A DNA stretch of 64,000 nucleotides, from NCBI GenBank assembly GCA_963740255.1, contig CAVUDO010000005.1, positions 62,001 to 126,000 on the forward strand. Direction: 5' to 3'. A program made the translations under genes and the position numbers. This stretch comes from CAVUDO01 sp963740255. GTDB lineage: Bacteria; Actinomycetota; Actinomycetes; Mycobacteriales; Cryptosporangiaceae. Positions 1 to 8,011 of this stretch are shown here, in pieces. Under the pieces are notes generated by a model that worked only from the letters and a program-made list of their open reading frames with translations, made no database searches and was not told the origin of the DNA. Each line of letters starts with the position of its first letter. Position 1 is the first letter of the stretch.

Positions 1-355
1 CGCCGGCGACCCGGGTCGCGGCGCCCACCGTCGCCCGGTAGACGTCGTCGAAGTCTCTCCTCGTCGCCGCCCGGACCTCCGCGTCGGGGCCCCATTCCTG
101 CCGGAGCCCGGTGCCCTCCGCCTCGAACCAGCAGAACGACAGGACGAGGTCGAGGTCGTCGCCATAGCGCACCACGGTCAGCCCGCGCCCCAGGTGGACC
201 TCGTCGTCGACACTGACCTGGTCCGGCCCGCGCGGCGTCCACCCGAACCGCGTGAACAGCGGGTCCAACCGCTGGCGCGTGACCGGACCTGCCGCGAGCT
301 CGAACAGGCGGGCGAGAAGCTCGTCGGACGGCGCCTGCACCACGAGCGCCCCCAC
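1..355 (-). CDS. hypothetical protein, 3' end cut by the window edge
   Basis: An open frame on the minus strand runs off the left edge with no stop. It reads VGALVVQAPSDELLARLFEL near the start and later contains VVRYGDDLDLVLSFCWFEAE. Acidic and hydrophobic residues are balanced, unlike the Arg/Pro-rich antisense frames nearby. GTG codons at 355, 343 and 340 are possible starts and no clear ribosome site decides between them. I do not recognise the family; the fold looks like a small soluble mixed alpha/beta protein. The real C-terminus lies outside the window. Confidence 0.55.
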   Translation of the reverse strand, partial: MGALVVQAPSDELLARLFELAAGPVTRQRLDPLFTRFGWTPRGPDQVSVDDEVHLGRGLTVVRYGDDLDLVLSFCWFEAEGTGLRQEWGPDAEVRAATRRDFDDVYRATVGAATRVAG

Positions 356-458
356 CGCACCTCCCGACGTCGTGTCAGGGCAGGACCCTAGCCCCAGGGC
401 CGGCAGCGCGGCTCGCAGCGGTGGATGGACGTGACCGCACCGGACTGCGCCGATGTCC

Positions 459-500
459 TCAGCCGATGCAGAACTCGTTGCCGTGCGGGTCGACTGGCGA
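459..500 (-). pseudogene. remnant 3' end of a VOC (glyoxalase-fold) gene
   Basis: The minus strand reads VDPHGNEFCIG followed by TGA, the typical C-terminal strand of small VOC proteins. No VOC sequence continues upstream in any frame. Bases 468-493 are identical to 1355-1380, the same part of the intact VOC gene at 1340-1693. The fragment is therefore either the scar of a second VOC gene or an integration-type duplication bracketing the toxin-antitoxin pair between the copies. Confidence 0.6.
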
Positions 501-603
501 CGGGCTGCGGCGCCGCTGACCGGCTGGGATGTGGGCATCCCGACACCGTGGCGCGGCCGCCCACCGCTCCGTTGGTGCTTGCTGCGACAACTCTTTGATG
601 TGT

Positions 604-629
604 TTGACTGGAGAGAATTGGTGTACTTT
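604..629 (+). promoter_or_regulatory. candidate vapBC promoter
   Basis: TTGACT at 604-609 and TACTTT at 624-629 could be -35 and -10 elements, although the 14-bp spacer is short. The -10 lies 7 bases before the vapB ATG at 637, so the transcript would be leaderless. The AT-rich stretch 590-640 stands out against its surroundings. No clear operator palindrome is visible. Confidence 0.35.
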
Positions 630-636
630 TTTGTGT

Positions 637-891
637 ATGACACGCATCACGGTGGACGTGAACGCCGCGTGGCTCGAAGCCGCCCGCGAGGTGCTGGGCA
701 CCGACACCAAGGTGGCCACGATCAATGCGGCCCTGCACGCCTTCGCGGTGCGCAAGCAGGCAACGGAGATCGTGGCGGCGTTCGACAGCGTGCCGATGGA
801 CTTCACCGACTCCAGCGCCGCCTGGGGCTACGGCGGCGGGCGTGACCTGTCCCGACTAGAACAAGACTCCCAAAGGGACGAAACGGTCTGA
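637..891 (+). CDS. vapB: VapB-type antitoxin
   Basis: This 84-residue protein begins MTRITVDVNAAWLEAAREVL, a ribbon-helix-helix type N-terminus in which one strand is followed by two helices. That region would bind the operator as a dimer. The acidic, aromatic C-terminal half (DFTDSSAAWGYGGG) is the sort of flexible tail that wraps a PIN toxin. The ATG at 637 is chosen over an in-frame ATG at 529 because the upstream reading lacks protein character and because of the -10 at 624-629. The stop overlaps the toxin start as TGATG (889-893), implying coupled translation. The class is assigned from architecture and the PIN-domain partner. Confidence 0.8.
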   Translation: MTRITVDVNAAWLEAAREVLGTDTKVATINAALHAFAVRKQATEIVAAFDSVPMDFTDSSAAWGYGGGRDLSRLEQDSQRDETV

Positions 892-1310
892 TGGCCGCAA
901 CGATCTACCTGGCCGACACCTCGCTCTACGTCCTGCAAGGCCGGCACGCCGCGGTACGCCGGCGGTTCGCAACCCTGCTGGCCGAGGGGCGACTCGCCGG
1001 TTGCCAGATGACCGCACTGGAATACCTCAACAACGCCCCCGACCCGCAGGGCTACGAGCTTCTGTGGGGCGCGTTGCACGGCCATCGGTGGATCGACGTG
1101 ACCAGCCAGGCGATGGACCGCGCGCTGGCCGTGCACCGGATGTTGGCCGCCACCAGCCAGCACCGGCACTTCCGACTCCCCGATCTGGTCATCGCGGCCA
1201 CGGCCGAGCTGGACGGCGCCACCGTCCTGCACTACGACGCCGACTACGACCGGATCGCCTCCGTGACCGGCCAACCCGTGGAATGGGTCGCCGCCAGGGG
1301 CTCGCTGTAG
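891..1310 (+). CDS. vapC: VapC-type PIN-domain ribonuclease toxin
   Basis: This 139-residue PIN domain carries the expected acidic site: D9 in LADTS, E44 in ALEYL, D98 in LPDLVIA and D116/D120 in HYDADYD. Proteins of this family cleave RNA, often tRNA or rRNA, with Mg2+ when the antitoxin is lost. Length and motif spacing are normal, so the toxin looks intact. It starts within the vapB stop codon. The pair lies between two 26-bp repeats derived from a VOC gene, which suggests acquisition as a unit. Confidence 0.88.
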   Translation: MAATIYLADTSLYVLQGRHAAVRRRFATLLAEGRLAGCQMTALEYLNNAPDPQGYELLWGALHGHRWIDVTSQAMDRALAVHRMLAATSQHRHFRLPDLVIAATAELDGATVLHYDADYDRIASVTGQPVEWVAARGSL

Positions 1311-1339
1311 GTCGCGACGACCGTGCCGGCTGCCGGCCC

Positions 1340-1693
1340 TCAGGCCTGGCCGACGCAGAACTCGTTGCCGTGCGGGTCGAGCAGCACCGTCCAGCGGTGG
1401 CCGTACAGGTCGTGGTCGGCCTCGCGGCTGGCCCCGAGACCGACGAGCCGCTCGACCTCGGCCTCCCGGTCGGGGCTGGCGAGGTCGAGATGGCAGCGGT
1501 TCTTGGCCGTCTTGGCCTCGGGCACCATGCAGAAGGACATGCCCGGGCCGTCGGTGCCCCGGCCGATCGTGACGAAGTAGGGCGAGCCGCCCTCCTCCAC
1601 CGGCAGGTCGAGCGCGGCCGACCAGAAGGCGGCCAACGCGAGCGGGTCGTGGGTGTCGATCGTGACACTGGCCATCTGCAGGGACATCGTCAT
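1340..1693 (-). CDS. VOC family (glyoxalase-like) protein
   Basis: This small protein of about 117 residues has the VOC pattern of two beta-alpha-beta-beta-beta modules: VTIDTHDPLALAAFWSAAL near the start, then CHLDLASPDREAEVERLVGLGA, then the C-terminal strand LLDPHGNEFCVGQA. VOC proteins use this fold for metal-dependent lyase or dioxygenase chemistry or for drug binding; the substrate here is unknown. The ATG at 1693 overlaps the stop of the MerR regulator upstream (ATGA), so the two form an operon. That suggests a role in binding or detoxifying the compound the regulator senses. An internal ATG at 1687 is an alternative start. Confidence 0.85.
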   Translation of the reverse strand: MTMSLQMASVTIDTHDPLALAAFWSAALDLPVEEGGSPYFVTIGRGTDGPGMSFCMVPEAKTAKNRCHLDLASPDREAEVERLVGLGASREADHDLYGHRWTVLLDPHGNEFCVGQA

Positions 1694-2523
1694 CCTCCGG
1701 TGTGCGGCGGGCCGACCGGCCAGCCGAGTTCGGTGCGGTAGGCGCTCTCGTCCACGCCGTCGCCCGGTCCGACCAGGTAGGTCTCGCGGACGTCCTCGCC
1801 GGTCGGGACCGCGTGGCCGGCGAGCCACCCGCCGACGGCGGCGTAGGTCGGGGCGATCGTCCGGTAGGGACCGATGTGCAGGGCGACAGCGAGCCGCGCC
1901 GCCGGCATCCGGGCTGGCCCGATGCCCCCGCCCCGGCCGTCCACCGGCGCCGCCACCGGAACGTAGGCACGGACGGAGGTCGCCTCTGGCTCGAACGCGC
2001 CGCCCGGGTAGAGCGCGCCCGGCGGTCCGGCGGGCGCGATCCCCTGGTCGGCGAGGAACGCGTACAGGCGCGGGTAGGCGTCACCGAGGAACTGCCCGAA
2101 GTCGGCCGCGGCCACCCGGCCGGCGAGCGCCACCACGTCCCGGGCCGGTTCGTCGCGCTCGCGTACCGCCAGCCTGGTCAGCGCGGCGGGGTCGGTGAGC
2201 AGCTCGTCGACCGTGTCGAGGATGCGGCCGGCCTGGACGAGCCGGTCGCGCACCCGCTCCTGGTGGGCCGCGAGCACCGCGCGGGTGACGTCGGGGTCGC
2301 GGGCGCGCAGCACCCGTTCGATCTCGGCCAGCGGCACGTCCAGGGAACGCAGCTCCCGGATCACGGCGGCGTCCCCGAGCTGGGTCGGCGAGTAGCCGCG
2401 CCAGCCGGTGCGCGGGTCGACCACGGCCGGCGTGAGCAGCCCGGACTCGTGGTAGTCGCGCAGCGCCTTGGGCGAGAGCAGGGTGGCCCGGGAGAACGTG
2501 CCGATGGCCAACAGCTTGTCCAT
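1690..2523 (-). CDS. MerR-family regulator with GyrI-like effector domain
   Basis: The N-terminal winged helix reads IGTFSRATLLSPKALRDYHE and GLLTPAVVDPRTGWRGYSPT, the MerR DNA-binding signature. A dimerisation helix follows at about residues 75-120. The C-terminal half (SVRAYVPVAAP, ALHIGPYRTIAPTYAAVGGWL, GWPVG) matches the GyrI/BmrR-type small-molecule binding domain, so a multidrug-like ligand is likely. The ATG at 2523 is preferred over an in-frame GTG at 2532 because AAGG at 2533-2536 sits 9-10 bases upstream. Two copies of a 20-bp operator-like repeat lie directly upstream, and the downstream VOC gene overlaps by 4 bases. Confidence 0.88.
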   Translation of the reverse strand: MDKLLAIGTFSRATLLSPKALRDYHESGLLTPAVVDPRTGWRGYSPTQLGDAAVIRELRSLDVPLAEIERVLRARDPDVTRAVLAAHQERVRDRLVQAGRILDTVDELLTDPAALTRLAVRERDEPARDVVALAGRVAAADFGQFLGDAYPRLYAFLADQGIAPAGPPGALYPGGAFEPEATSVRAYVPVAAPVDGRGGGIGPARMPAARLAVALHIGPYRTIAPTYAAVGGWLAGHAVPTGEDVRETYLVGPGDGVDESAYRTELGWPVGPPHTGG

Positions 2524-2540
2524 GCGCGTCACCTTGGGCC

Positions 2541-2582
2541 TTCACCCCGGGTGAACGTCAACCACCCCGGGTGAACGTCAAC
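2541..2582. promoter_or_regulatory. tandem 20-bp operator repeat of the MerR/VOC operon
   Basis: The 20-bp unit CACCCCGGGTGAACGTCAAC occurs twice without a gap, at 2543-2562 and 2563-2582. The proximal copy with its flank forms the dyad TTCACCC-C-GGGTGAA (2541-2555). Read towards merR, each copy contains TTGACG followed by the dyad. MerR proteins bind such dyads between widely spaced -35 and -10 elements, so this is the probable site of autoregulation. Confidence 0.7.
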
Positions 2583-2755
2583 CCGGCGTAGAGCCGGACG
2601 ACTCCGGCCGCGACCTCGCGCAGCTCCGTGCGCAGCTCGGCCGGCGCCGGACAGGGGCTGTGGACAGCGCGGACGAGCGCGGCTGACAATGGCGGACGAT
2701 GGCTGGACCAGGAGACCGCGACGGCGCCGACGCGTCGATCGGAACGGAGCCCGCG

Positions 2756-3337
2756 ATGACGGCACCCCTGCACGTCGACCGCTGGCCCACCACCGCGGAC
2801 GAGCTCTGGACCGCCGACCTGCCCGACGACGGCACGAGGGTCGAGTTCATCAACGGAAGGCTGGTTGTGTCCCCCGCGCCCTCGCTCGGCCACCAGCACA
2901 CACTCACGGCGCTGTACCGGCTTCTGGAACTGCCCGACGCCGGCCCCGATCACTGGGTCCATCTGGGCGTCGGCCTCCACATCCGCAACCGGCCGGCCGA
3001 AGCGCCGATTCCCGACCTGATCGTCACCAACGTCCGGGGTGACTTCGCCCGCAACCACGTGTTCCCGGAGACGGTGGTGATGACCGTCGAGATCGAGTCG
3101 CCGTCCAGCCACGACCTGGACCGGGTGGAGAAGCGCCGGGAGTACGCGCGGGCCGGCATCCCCTGGTACCTCCTGGTCGACCCGACCGACCCGGCCGCGG
3201 TCACCGTCGACCTGTTCCGCCTCGACCCCGCCGGCGGCGGGCAGTCGGTCCTGACCGCACACGCCACCGGCGACGAGACGTTCACCGCCGACGAACCGTT
3301 CGCGCTCTCGTTCGTCCCGGCACAGCTGCTGACCTGA
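2756..3337 (+). CDS. Uma2 family (PD-(D/E)XK nuclease-fold) protein
   Basis: The 193-residue protein shows the Uma2 layout: an N-terminal helix (TTADELWTADLPDDGTRVEFINGRLVV in two pieces), HTLTALYRLL, then PIPDLIVTN and VMTVEIESPSS. The last two supply the D and E of the nuclease-like core, followed by KRREYARAGIPWYLLVDP. Uma2 proteins are abundant in cyanobacteria and actinobacteria; their role is unresolved although the fold is endonuclease-like. The ATG at 2756 is chosen because GGAG lies about 8 bases upstream, in preference to an upstream ATG at 2699. A second Uma2 gene lies at 62319-62876. Confidence 0.85.
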   Translation: MTAPLHVDRWPTTADELWTADLPDDGTRVEFINGRLVVSPAPSLGHQHTLTALYRLLELPDAGPDHWVHLGVGLHIRNRPAEAPIPDLIVTNVRGDFARNHVFPETVVMTVEIESPSSHDLDRVEKRREYARAGIPWYLLVDPTDPAAVTVDLFRLDPAGGGQSVLTAHATGDETFTADEPFALSFVPAQLLT

Positions 3338-3539
3338 CGGCCCGAGGCGGTCCGGGCGGGTCCGGCCGAGGCGGCCGGCCGATATTGCCTCGATCGCGCC
3401 CGATCGGTCGCGATACGGTGGCCGGGCCGGCCGCGGGACTTCGGTGCGACTTCCGGAACCCGCCTCTGAAGCGACGCTTCGCAGTTCGTGCCTCCATTCC
3501 CCGGCCGGCCCCCTGTCGCCTCGGAGCTTGGACGCCGTC

Positions 3540-3968
3540 GTGCCGCTGTCCGACCAGTTCGCCTGCGAAGACGTGGTCATGTTCGTCAACGCCGCGATCA
3601 CCTCGACCGCGCAGCGCGAGTTCCGCGCCGGCGCGGCCGAACAGCGCCTCTCGTTGGGATTCCTGCACGAGTACGTGCTGGGCAACTTCGGCGAGACCAT
3701 CACCGACGACGCCGGAGCGCTGGTCTACCTCAAGACGTTCCGGCTCTCCGCTGCCCAGACCCGCCGCGGACACCTGCTCTCCCAGCTCGCCGCCCACGAC
3801 TGGGACCTCGACGCCACCGCCACCACCCTCGGCACCGACCGACCGGGACTGGCACTGCGGCTCGACCGCAGCGGCTTCGGACACCTGCTCCGCCCCGACA
3901 TCGTCGAGGCCAGCCGGAACCGCGCGCGCAGACAACTGAACCCGCGCCCCCACGGCGGCCGGACGTAG
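3540..3968 (+). CDS. hypothetical protein with FIS-type helix-turn-helix-like C-terminus
   Basis: The frame from GTG 3540 gives about 142 residues: VPLSDQFACEDVVMFVNAAI, then LGFLHEYVLGNFGETITDD, then AQTRRGHLLSQLAAHDWDLD and ATATTLGTDRPGLALRLDRS. The last segment has the spacing of a FIS-like helix-turn-helix. The frame is open further upstream to an ATG at 3444, but that stretch is Ser/Arg/Pro-rich and unconvincing. The gene is convergent with purB, 21 bases away. I do not recognise the family; a DNA-binding role is only suggested. Confidence 0.55.
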   Translation: MPLSDQFACEDVVMFVNAAITSTAQREFRAGAAEQRLSLGFLHEYVLGNFGETITDDAGALVYLKTFRLSAAQTRRGHLLSQLAAHDWDLDATATTLGTDRPGLALRLDRSGFGHLLRPDIVEASRNRARRQLNPRPHGGRT

Positions 3969-3989
3969 GGCCCGGACGTGCTCGCGTCG

Positions 3990-5420
3990 TCAGAGGATCG
4001 GGGCGGGGGCGTAGCCGGCGGCGTCCGGGTGCGCGGCGACGACTTCGGCCACCCGCTGCGCCACCGCGGCGACCTGGGCGGACGCCGCGCCCGTGAACGC
4101 TGCCGGGTCGGCAACCAGCGCACGCACGGCGTCCGCATCCAGGCGCAAGCGCTCATCGGCGGCGAGCCGGTCGAGCAGGTCGTTGCCGGCCGCGCCCTTC
4201 TCCCGCATCGCCAGCGCGACGTGCATCGCGTGTTCCCTGATCGCGTCGTGGGCCACCTCGCGCCCCACACCCCGTCGCACCGCCGCGACGAGCACCTTCG
4301 TCGTGGCCAGGAACGGCAGGTAGCGGTCGAGCTCGCGCTGCGCCACGGCCGGGTAGGCACCGAACTCCGCAAGCACGGTGAGGAAGGTCTGGAACAGCCC
4401 GTCGCAGGCGAAGAAGGCGTCCGGCAACGCCACCCGGCGCACCACCGAGCACGACACGTCGCCTTCGTTCCACTGGCCGCCGGAGAGCTCCCCGAGCATC
4501 GAGGCGTACCCGCGCAGCACCACCGCGAGGCCGTTCACCCGCTCGCACGAACGGGTGTTCATCTTGTGCGGCATCGCGCTGCTGCCCACCTGGCCGGCCT
4601 GGAAGCCCTCGGTGACCAGCTCCTGCCCCGCCATCAGCCGGATCGTCGTCGCCAGGCTGGACGGGGCGGCCACGGCCAGCACCAGCGCGGACACCACGTC
4701 GAAGTCGAGCGAGCGCGGGTACACCTGGCCCACGCTGGCGAGCACCCGGCTGAAACCCAGGTACCGGGCCACCGCCGCTTCCAGCGCGGCCAGCTTCGCG
4801 GCGTCCCCGTCGAGCAGGTCGAGCTGGTCGGCGGCCGTGCCCACCGGCCCCTTGATGCCGCGCAGCGGGTACCGGGCCAGCAGATCCCGCAGGCGCTCGT
4901 AGGCCAGCAGCTGCTCCTCGGCCGCCGACGCGAACCGCTTGCCGAGCGTCGTCGCCTGCGCGGGCACGTTGTGGGTGCGGCCGGTGAGTACCAGGGCGTC
5001 GAACTCCATCGCCCGCGCGGCCAGCCGGGCCAGGCACGCCACCACCCGGTCGCGGACCAGCTCCAGCGAGGCCCGGATCTGCAGCTGCTCGACGTTCTCG
5101 GTGAGGTCGCGCGAGGTCAGGCCCTTGTGGATGTGCTCGTGCCCGGCCAGTGCCGAGAACTCCTCGATCCGTGCCTTCACATCGTGCCGGGTCACCCGCT
5201 CGCGGGCCGCGATGCTGCCCAGGTCGACCTGCTCGACCACCGCCTCGTACGCCTCGACCACCCCGTCGGGGACATCCACCCCGAGATCGCGCTGCGCACG
5301 CAGCACGGCGATCCAGAACCGGCGTTCGAGCACCACCTTAGACGCCGGCGCCCACAGCCCCACCAGCTCGGGCGAGGCATAGCGCGCGGCCAGCACGTCG
5401 GGGAACTCGGGCCCGGTCAT
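3990..5420 (-). CDS. purB: adenylosuccinate lyase
   Basis: PurB catalyses two fumarate-releasing steps: SAICAR to AICAR in IMP synthesis, and adenylosuccinate to AMP. The fumarase/aspartase superfamily signature GSSAMPHKMN is present, as are TGRTHNVPAQATTLGKRFA and the LTSRDLTENV segment. The product is about 476 residues, at the long end for bacterial PurB. ATG 5420 (MTGPEFPDVLAARY) is preferred; ATG 5429 and a longer Arg-rich extension are alternatives. PurD and PurA are encoded within 8 kb, so much of purine synthesis is grouped here though not in one operon. Confidence 0.95.
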   Translation of the reverse strand: MTGPEFPDVLAARYASPELVGLWAPASKVVLERRFWIAVLRAQRDLGVDVPDGVVEAYEAVVEQVDLGSIAARERVTRHDVKARIEEFSALAGHEHIHKGLTSRDLTENVEQLQIRASLELVRDRVVACLARLAARAMEFDALVLTGRTHNVPAQATTLGKRFASAAEEQLLAYERLRDLLARYPLRGIKGPVGTAADQLDLLDGDAAKLAALEAAVARYLGFSRVLASVGQVYPRSLDFDVVSALVLAVAAPSSLATTIRLMAGQELVTEGFQAGQVGSSAMPHKMNTRSCERVNGLAVVLRGYASMLGELSGGQWNEGDVSCSVVRRVALPDAFFACDGLFQTFLTVLAEFGAYPAVAQRELDRYLPFLATTKVLVAAVRRGVGREVAHDAIREHAMHVALAMREKGAAGNDLLDRLAADERLRLDADAVRALVADPAAFTGAASAQVAAVAQRVAEVVAAHPDAAGYAPAPIL

Positions 5421-5529
5421 CGCCCCCATTCTTGCCCATACCCGCGTGACGAGCGTCAGCCCCGGTCGGCGCGCTCGCCAGCGCTCCACGAGCGTGGGCG
5501 GACCTGACGTCCGGTCGGGAGCGCTGTGC

Positions 5530-6162
5530 CTAGCGGTACACGATCGCGCAGCCGCTGGCGATGCTCACCCGGCACGCCTCGTGCAGCGTGAGCCATACGA
5601 TCGACTCGACGGCGTAGTCCGCACCGTCGGACAGCTTGCACAGCCGGGCGGCCTCGACATCGGACAGCGAACCGTCGTCGTCGAGTCGGATGCCGATCGC
5701 TGGCGCACACCGCCGCAGTTCGGTCAGCAGACCCTGGCTGGAGCCCACCATCCCGCCCCCGGCGACGCCGGCTTCCTCAGGCAGGAAGAGGGGACACTTG
5801 AAGTCGACCGGGATGTAGTAGCCGTCGCAGTCGGAGTGGCACACCAGGTGCGACTCGAACATGATCGCCAGCTCGTTGATCTGGGCGTCGTCTTCGGCGG
5901 ACAGCTCCGGCCCGGCCACCGGGGTGACCGGTTGACCGTCGTCGACCAACGCCAGAACACGACGCAGGAAGTGCAGCCACGAGTACGGGAAACCGCCGAA
6001 ATTCTCCCGCATGGGCGGCACCGTCACGCCCTCTGGCTCGCGCCAGCTCACACCCTCAGCCGCGAGCGCCGCACTCAGCGCGTCGAACTCGACGCGGTAC
6101 TCCGCCGCCTCTTCCTCGTCGTCGACTTCCGCGAGGACTCCTACTCCGACCCCAAGGCCCAT
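5530..6162 (-). CDS. uncharacterised conserved actinobacterial protein
   Basis: This acidic protein of 210 residues begins MGLGVGVGVLAEVDDEEEAA. It contains CHSDCDGYYIPVDFKCPLF, GVAGGGMVGSSQGLLTELRR and WLTLHEACRVSIASGCAIVY. I recall similar uncharacterised Streptomyces proteins from the pattern Y-x-P-V-D-F then G-S-S-x-x-L-L-x-E-L. There is no signal peptide or membrane helix. Two cysteines in C-H-S-D-C might bind metal, but that is speculative. It lies 109 bases upstream of purB on the same strand, with the start context weak for Shine-Dalgarno pairing. Confidence 0.7.
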   Translation of the reverse strand: MGLGVGVGVLAEVDDEEEAAEYRVEFDALSAALAAEGVSWREPEGVTVPPMRENFGGFPYSWLHFLRRVLALVDDGQPVTPVAGPELSAEDDAQINELAIMFESHLVCHSDCDGYYIPVDFKCPLFLPEEAGVAGGGMVGSSQGLLTELRRCAPAIGIRLDDDGSLSDVEAARLCKLSDGADYAVESIVWLTLHEACRVSIASGCAIVYR

Positions 6163-6253
6163 GCGAAGGAGGGTAACCGGGCCACGCAAGGGCCGGCTTG
6201 GTCAGGTCGGGCCGGCTCCCACCAGGCCGGCCTCCCGGTCCGCGACACGGTCG

Positions 6254-6475
6254 TCAGCGGTTCTCGCGGCGAGACTTCCGGTCGATCTCGTACAACCGGA
6301 AGGTCAGTACGAACGCCGTGAAGGACAGAGCCGCGGCGCCCACCCAGAACCACAGCAGGTTCAGCTCCTCGCCCGTACGGGTCGATTCGAAGACCGTGCC
6401 GCCGACGAGGACGACGAGCGACAGCGCGAGAACGGTCCAGGTGAGCTTCCGGTAGGGGTTCCTGTGGCGGTCCAT
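6254..6475 (-). CDS. small two-helix membrane protein
   Basis: The 73-residue product MDRHRNPYRKLTWTVLALSL continues into a first membrane helix (about residues 11-29), a short loop with ESTRTGEEL, and a second helix (about 37-59). It ends in the basic tail LYEIDRKSRRENR. Positive charges at both termini place both ends in the cytoplasm. ATG 6475 is preceded by GGGGA at a usable distance; an upstream in-frame start at 6520 would add only unlikely sequence. No family recognised. Confidence 0.65.
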   Translation of the reverse strand: MDRHRNPYRKLTWTVLALSLVVLVGGTVFESTRTGEELNLLWFWVGAAALSFTAFVLTFRLYEIDRKSRRENR

Positions 6476-6565
6476 ACCGTCTGGTTCCCCTGTCGGCGCT
6501 CGAGAAACCTCCCCCGGCAAGGGCCGGTCCGCGGTGAACCGGCCGGTGTCCGGCGCGACGCTCCG

Positions 6566-7210
6566 TCAGCCGTTGCGGTAGAGGCCGGTGGAGTAGGCGG
6601 CGCCGTAGTACGCCTCGATGTCGGCCAGCGACTGGTCGCGCCGCTCGAGTGCGTGCGCGATGCGCGCGCGGGACGGCACCGCGTCGGGATCCCAGGAGGT
6701 CGGCTGCCACAGGCCCGAGCGCAGGAACGCCTTCGAGCAGTGATTGAAGATCTCGTCGATCTCGACGACGAGCGCGACCAGCGGACGGTGGCCCTTGACC
6801 ACCAACTGGTCGAAGAACGGCGCGTCGCGTACGAGCCGGGCCCGGCCGTTGATCCGCAGGGTGTCGCCGCGCCCGGGAAGGAGGTAGATCAACCCGACGT
6901 GCGGATTGGCCAGGATGTTGTGGAAGCCGTCGACCCGCCGGTTACCCGGCCGCTCCGGGATGGCGATCGTCGTGTCGTCGAGGACGTGGGTGAAGCCGGG
7001 CGGGTCACCCTTCGGCGAGACGTCGCAGCTGCCGTCCGCGCCGGCCGTCGCGACCAGGCAGAACGGCGAGTGCGCCAGCCACTGCCGGTCGAACTCGTGC
7101 AGCGCGGTCCGCACCTTGGCCGCCGCCGCGGCCAGCGGCTCGCCCAGCAGCTCCCGCAGCTCGGCGTCCGAGGTGAGGCAGGTCAGACCGTCGATGTCCA
7201 CAGCTGCCAA
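6566..7210 (-). CDS. MSMEG_1061-type FMN-dependent PPOX-fold flavoprotein
   Basis: The protein of about 214 residues belongs to the pyridoxamine-5'-phosphate-oxidase-like split barrel: SPFCLVATAGADGSCDVSPK, then DDTTIAIPERPGNRRVDGFH and NILANPHVGLIYLLPG, then LRINGRARLV. The C-terminus carries EIFNHCSKAFLRSGLWQP. This combination is typical of the actinobacterial MSMEG_1061 group, which binds FMN; substrates are mostly unknown. The start is TTG 7210 or GTG 7201. The divergent neighbour is a TetR regulator about 170 bases away, which might control it. Confidence 0.85.
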   Translation of the reverse strand: MAAVDIDGLTCLTSDAELRELLGEPLAAAAAKVRTALHEFDRQWLAHSPFCLVATAGADGSCDVSPKGDPPGFTHVLDDTTIAIPERPGNRRVDGFHNILANPHVGLIYLLPGRGDTLRINGRARLVRDAPFFDQLVVKGHRPLVALVVEIDEIFNHCSKAFLRSGLWQPTSWDPDAVPSRARIAHALERRDQSLADIEAYYGAAYSTGLYRNG

Positions 7211-7384
7211 CGTAACCCCCGATCAGCGTCGGCCGGGCGGGCACTGCCCAGCCGTGTTCTCGCACGGGCCGCGGGCGGCCATCGCACGACGCGCCGTTCC
7301 GCCGCGACAGCCCTGCGAGGCCGAAGTGGAGGGTGCTCCGATATCCTCCGAGCCGGCCCACCGCTCCCACCAGGCAGGATGCCC

Positions 7385-8011
7385 GTGACCCAGAGTCCGA
7401 CGACAGGCCGTGCCCGCCGCAAGTCGCTCCCGGTGCTCGGGTCCGTCCCCACCCAGCGGGCGGACGCCACCCGCAACCGGCAGGCGATCCTCGGCGCGGC
7501 CGGGCAACTGGTCACCGAGCACGGCGTCGAGGCCCTGTCGATGGAGAGCGCCGCGGCGCGCGCCGGTGTGGGCATCGGCACCGTGTACCGGCATTTCGGC
7601 GACCGGGCCGGTCTCGCCCACGCCCTGCTGGACGCCGGCGAACGCCAGCTCCAGTTCGCCTTCCTGGCCGGGCCGCCGCCGCTGGGGCCCGGCGCGCCGC
7701 CGGCCGCCCGGATCCGCGCCTTCCTGCACGCGTTCGTCGACCGGCTCGGCGTCCAGGCCGCGCTGCTGGCGGTGGCCGAGTCGCACACGCCGACCGCCCG
7801 CTTCCACAACGGCGCCTACGACGCCCACCACGCCCACCTGGCCATGCTGCTCGCCCAGGTGCGGCCGGACGGGGACGCGCGCTACCTGGCCGACGCCCTG
7901 CTCGCCCCGCTGGCCGCCGGGCTCTACGTCCACCAGCGCCGGCACCGCACGATGGCCCCCGCCCGGATCAAAGCCGGCCTGGACGACCTGGTCAGGGCGC
8001 TGGAGTCCTGA
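7385..8011 (+). CDS. TetR-family transcriptional regulator
   Basis: The N-terminal TetR helix-turn-helix is clear: RNRQAILGAAGQLVTEHGVE, then SMESAAARAGVGIGTVYRHF. A C-terminal ligand-binding helical domain of about 140 residues includes FLHAFVDRLGVQAALLAVAE and a His-rich patch (YDAHHAHLAML). GTG 7385 is chosen because CAGGCAGGA lies just upstream at normal spacing; ATG 7379 is too close to it. The 3' end overlaps the convergent purD gene by 20 bases. Its target is unknown; the divergent PPOX gene is a candidate. Confidence 0.88.
   Translation: MTQSPTTGRARRKSLPVLGSVPTQRADATRNRQAILGAAGQLVTEHGVEALSMESAAARAGVGIGTVYRHFGDRAGLAHALLDAGERQLQFAFLAGPPPLGPGAPPAARIRAFLHAFVDRLGVQAALLAVAESHTPTARFHNGAYDAHHAHLAMLLAQVRPDGDARYLADALLAPLAAGLYVHQRRHRTMAPARIKAGLDDLVRALES

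Noticed and set aside
828..2084. 418-residue minus-strand reading frame overlapping vapC, VOC and merR
   Set aside because: Arg/Pro/Gly-rich antisense product typical of high-GC DNA; the overlapping frames encode recognisable proteins.
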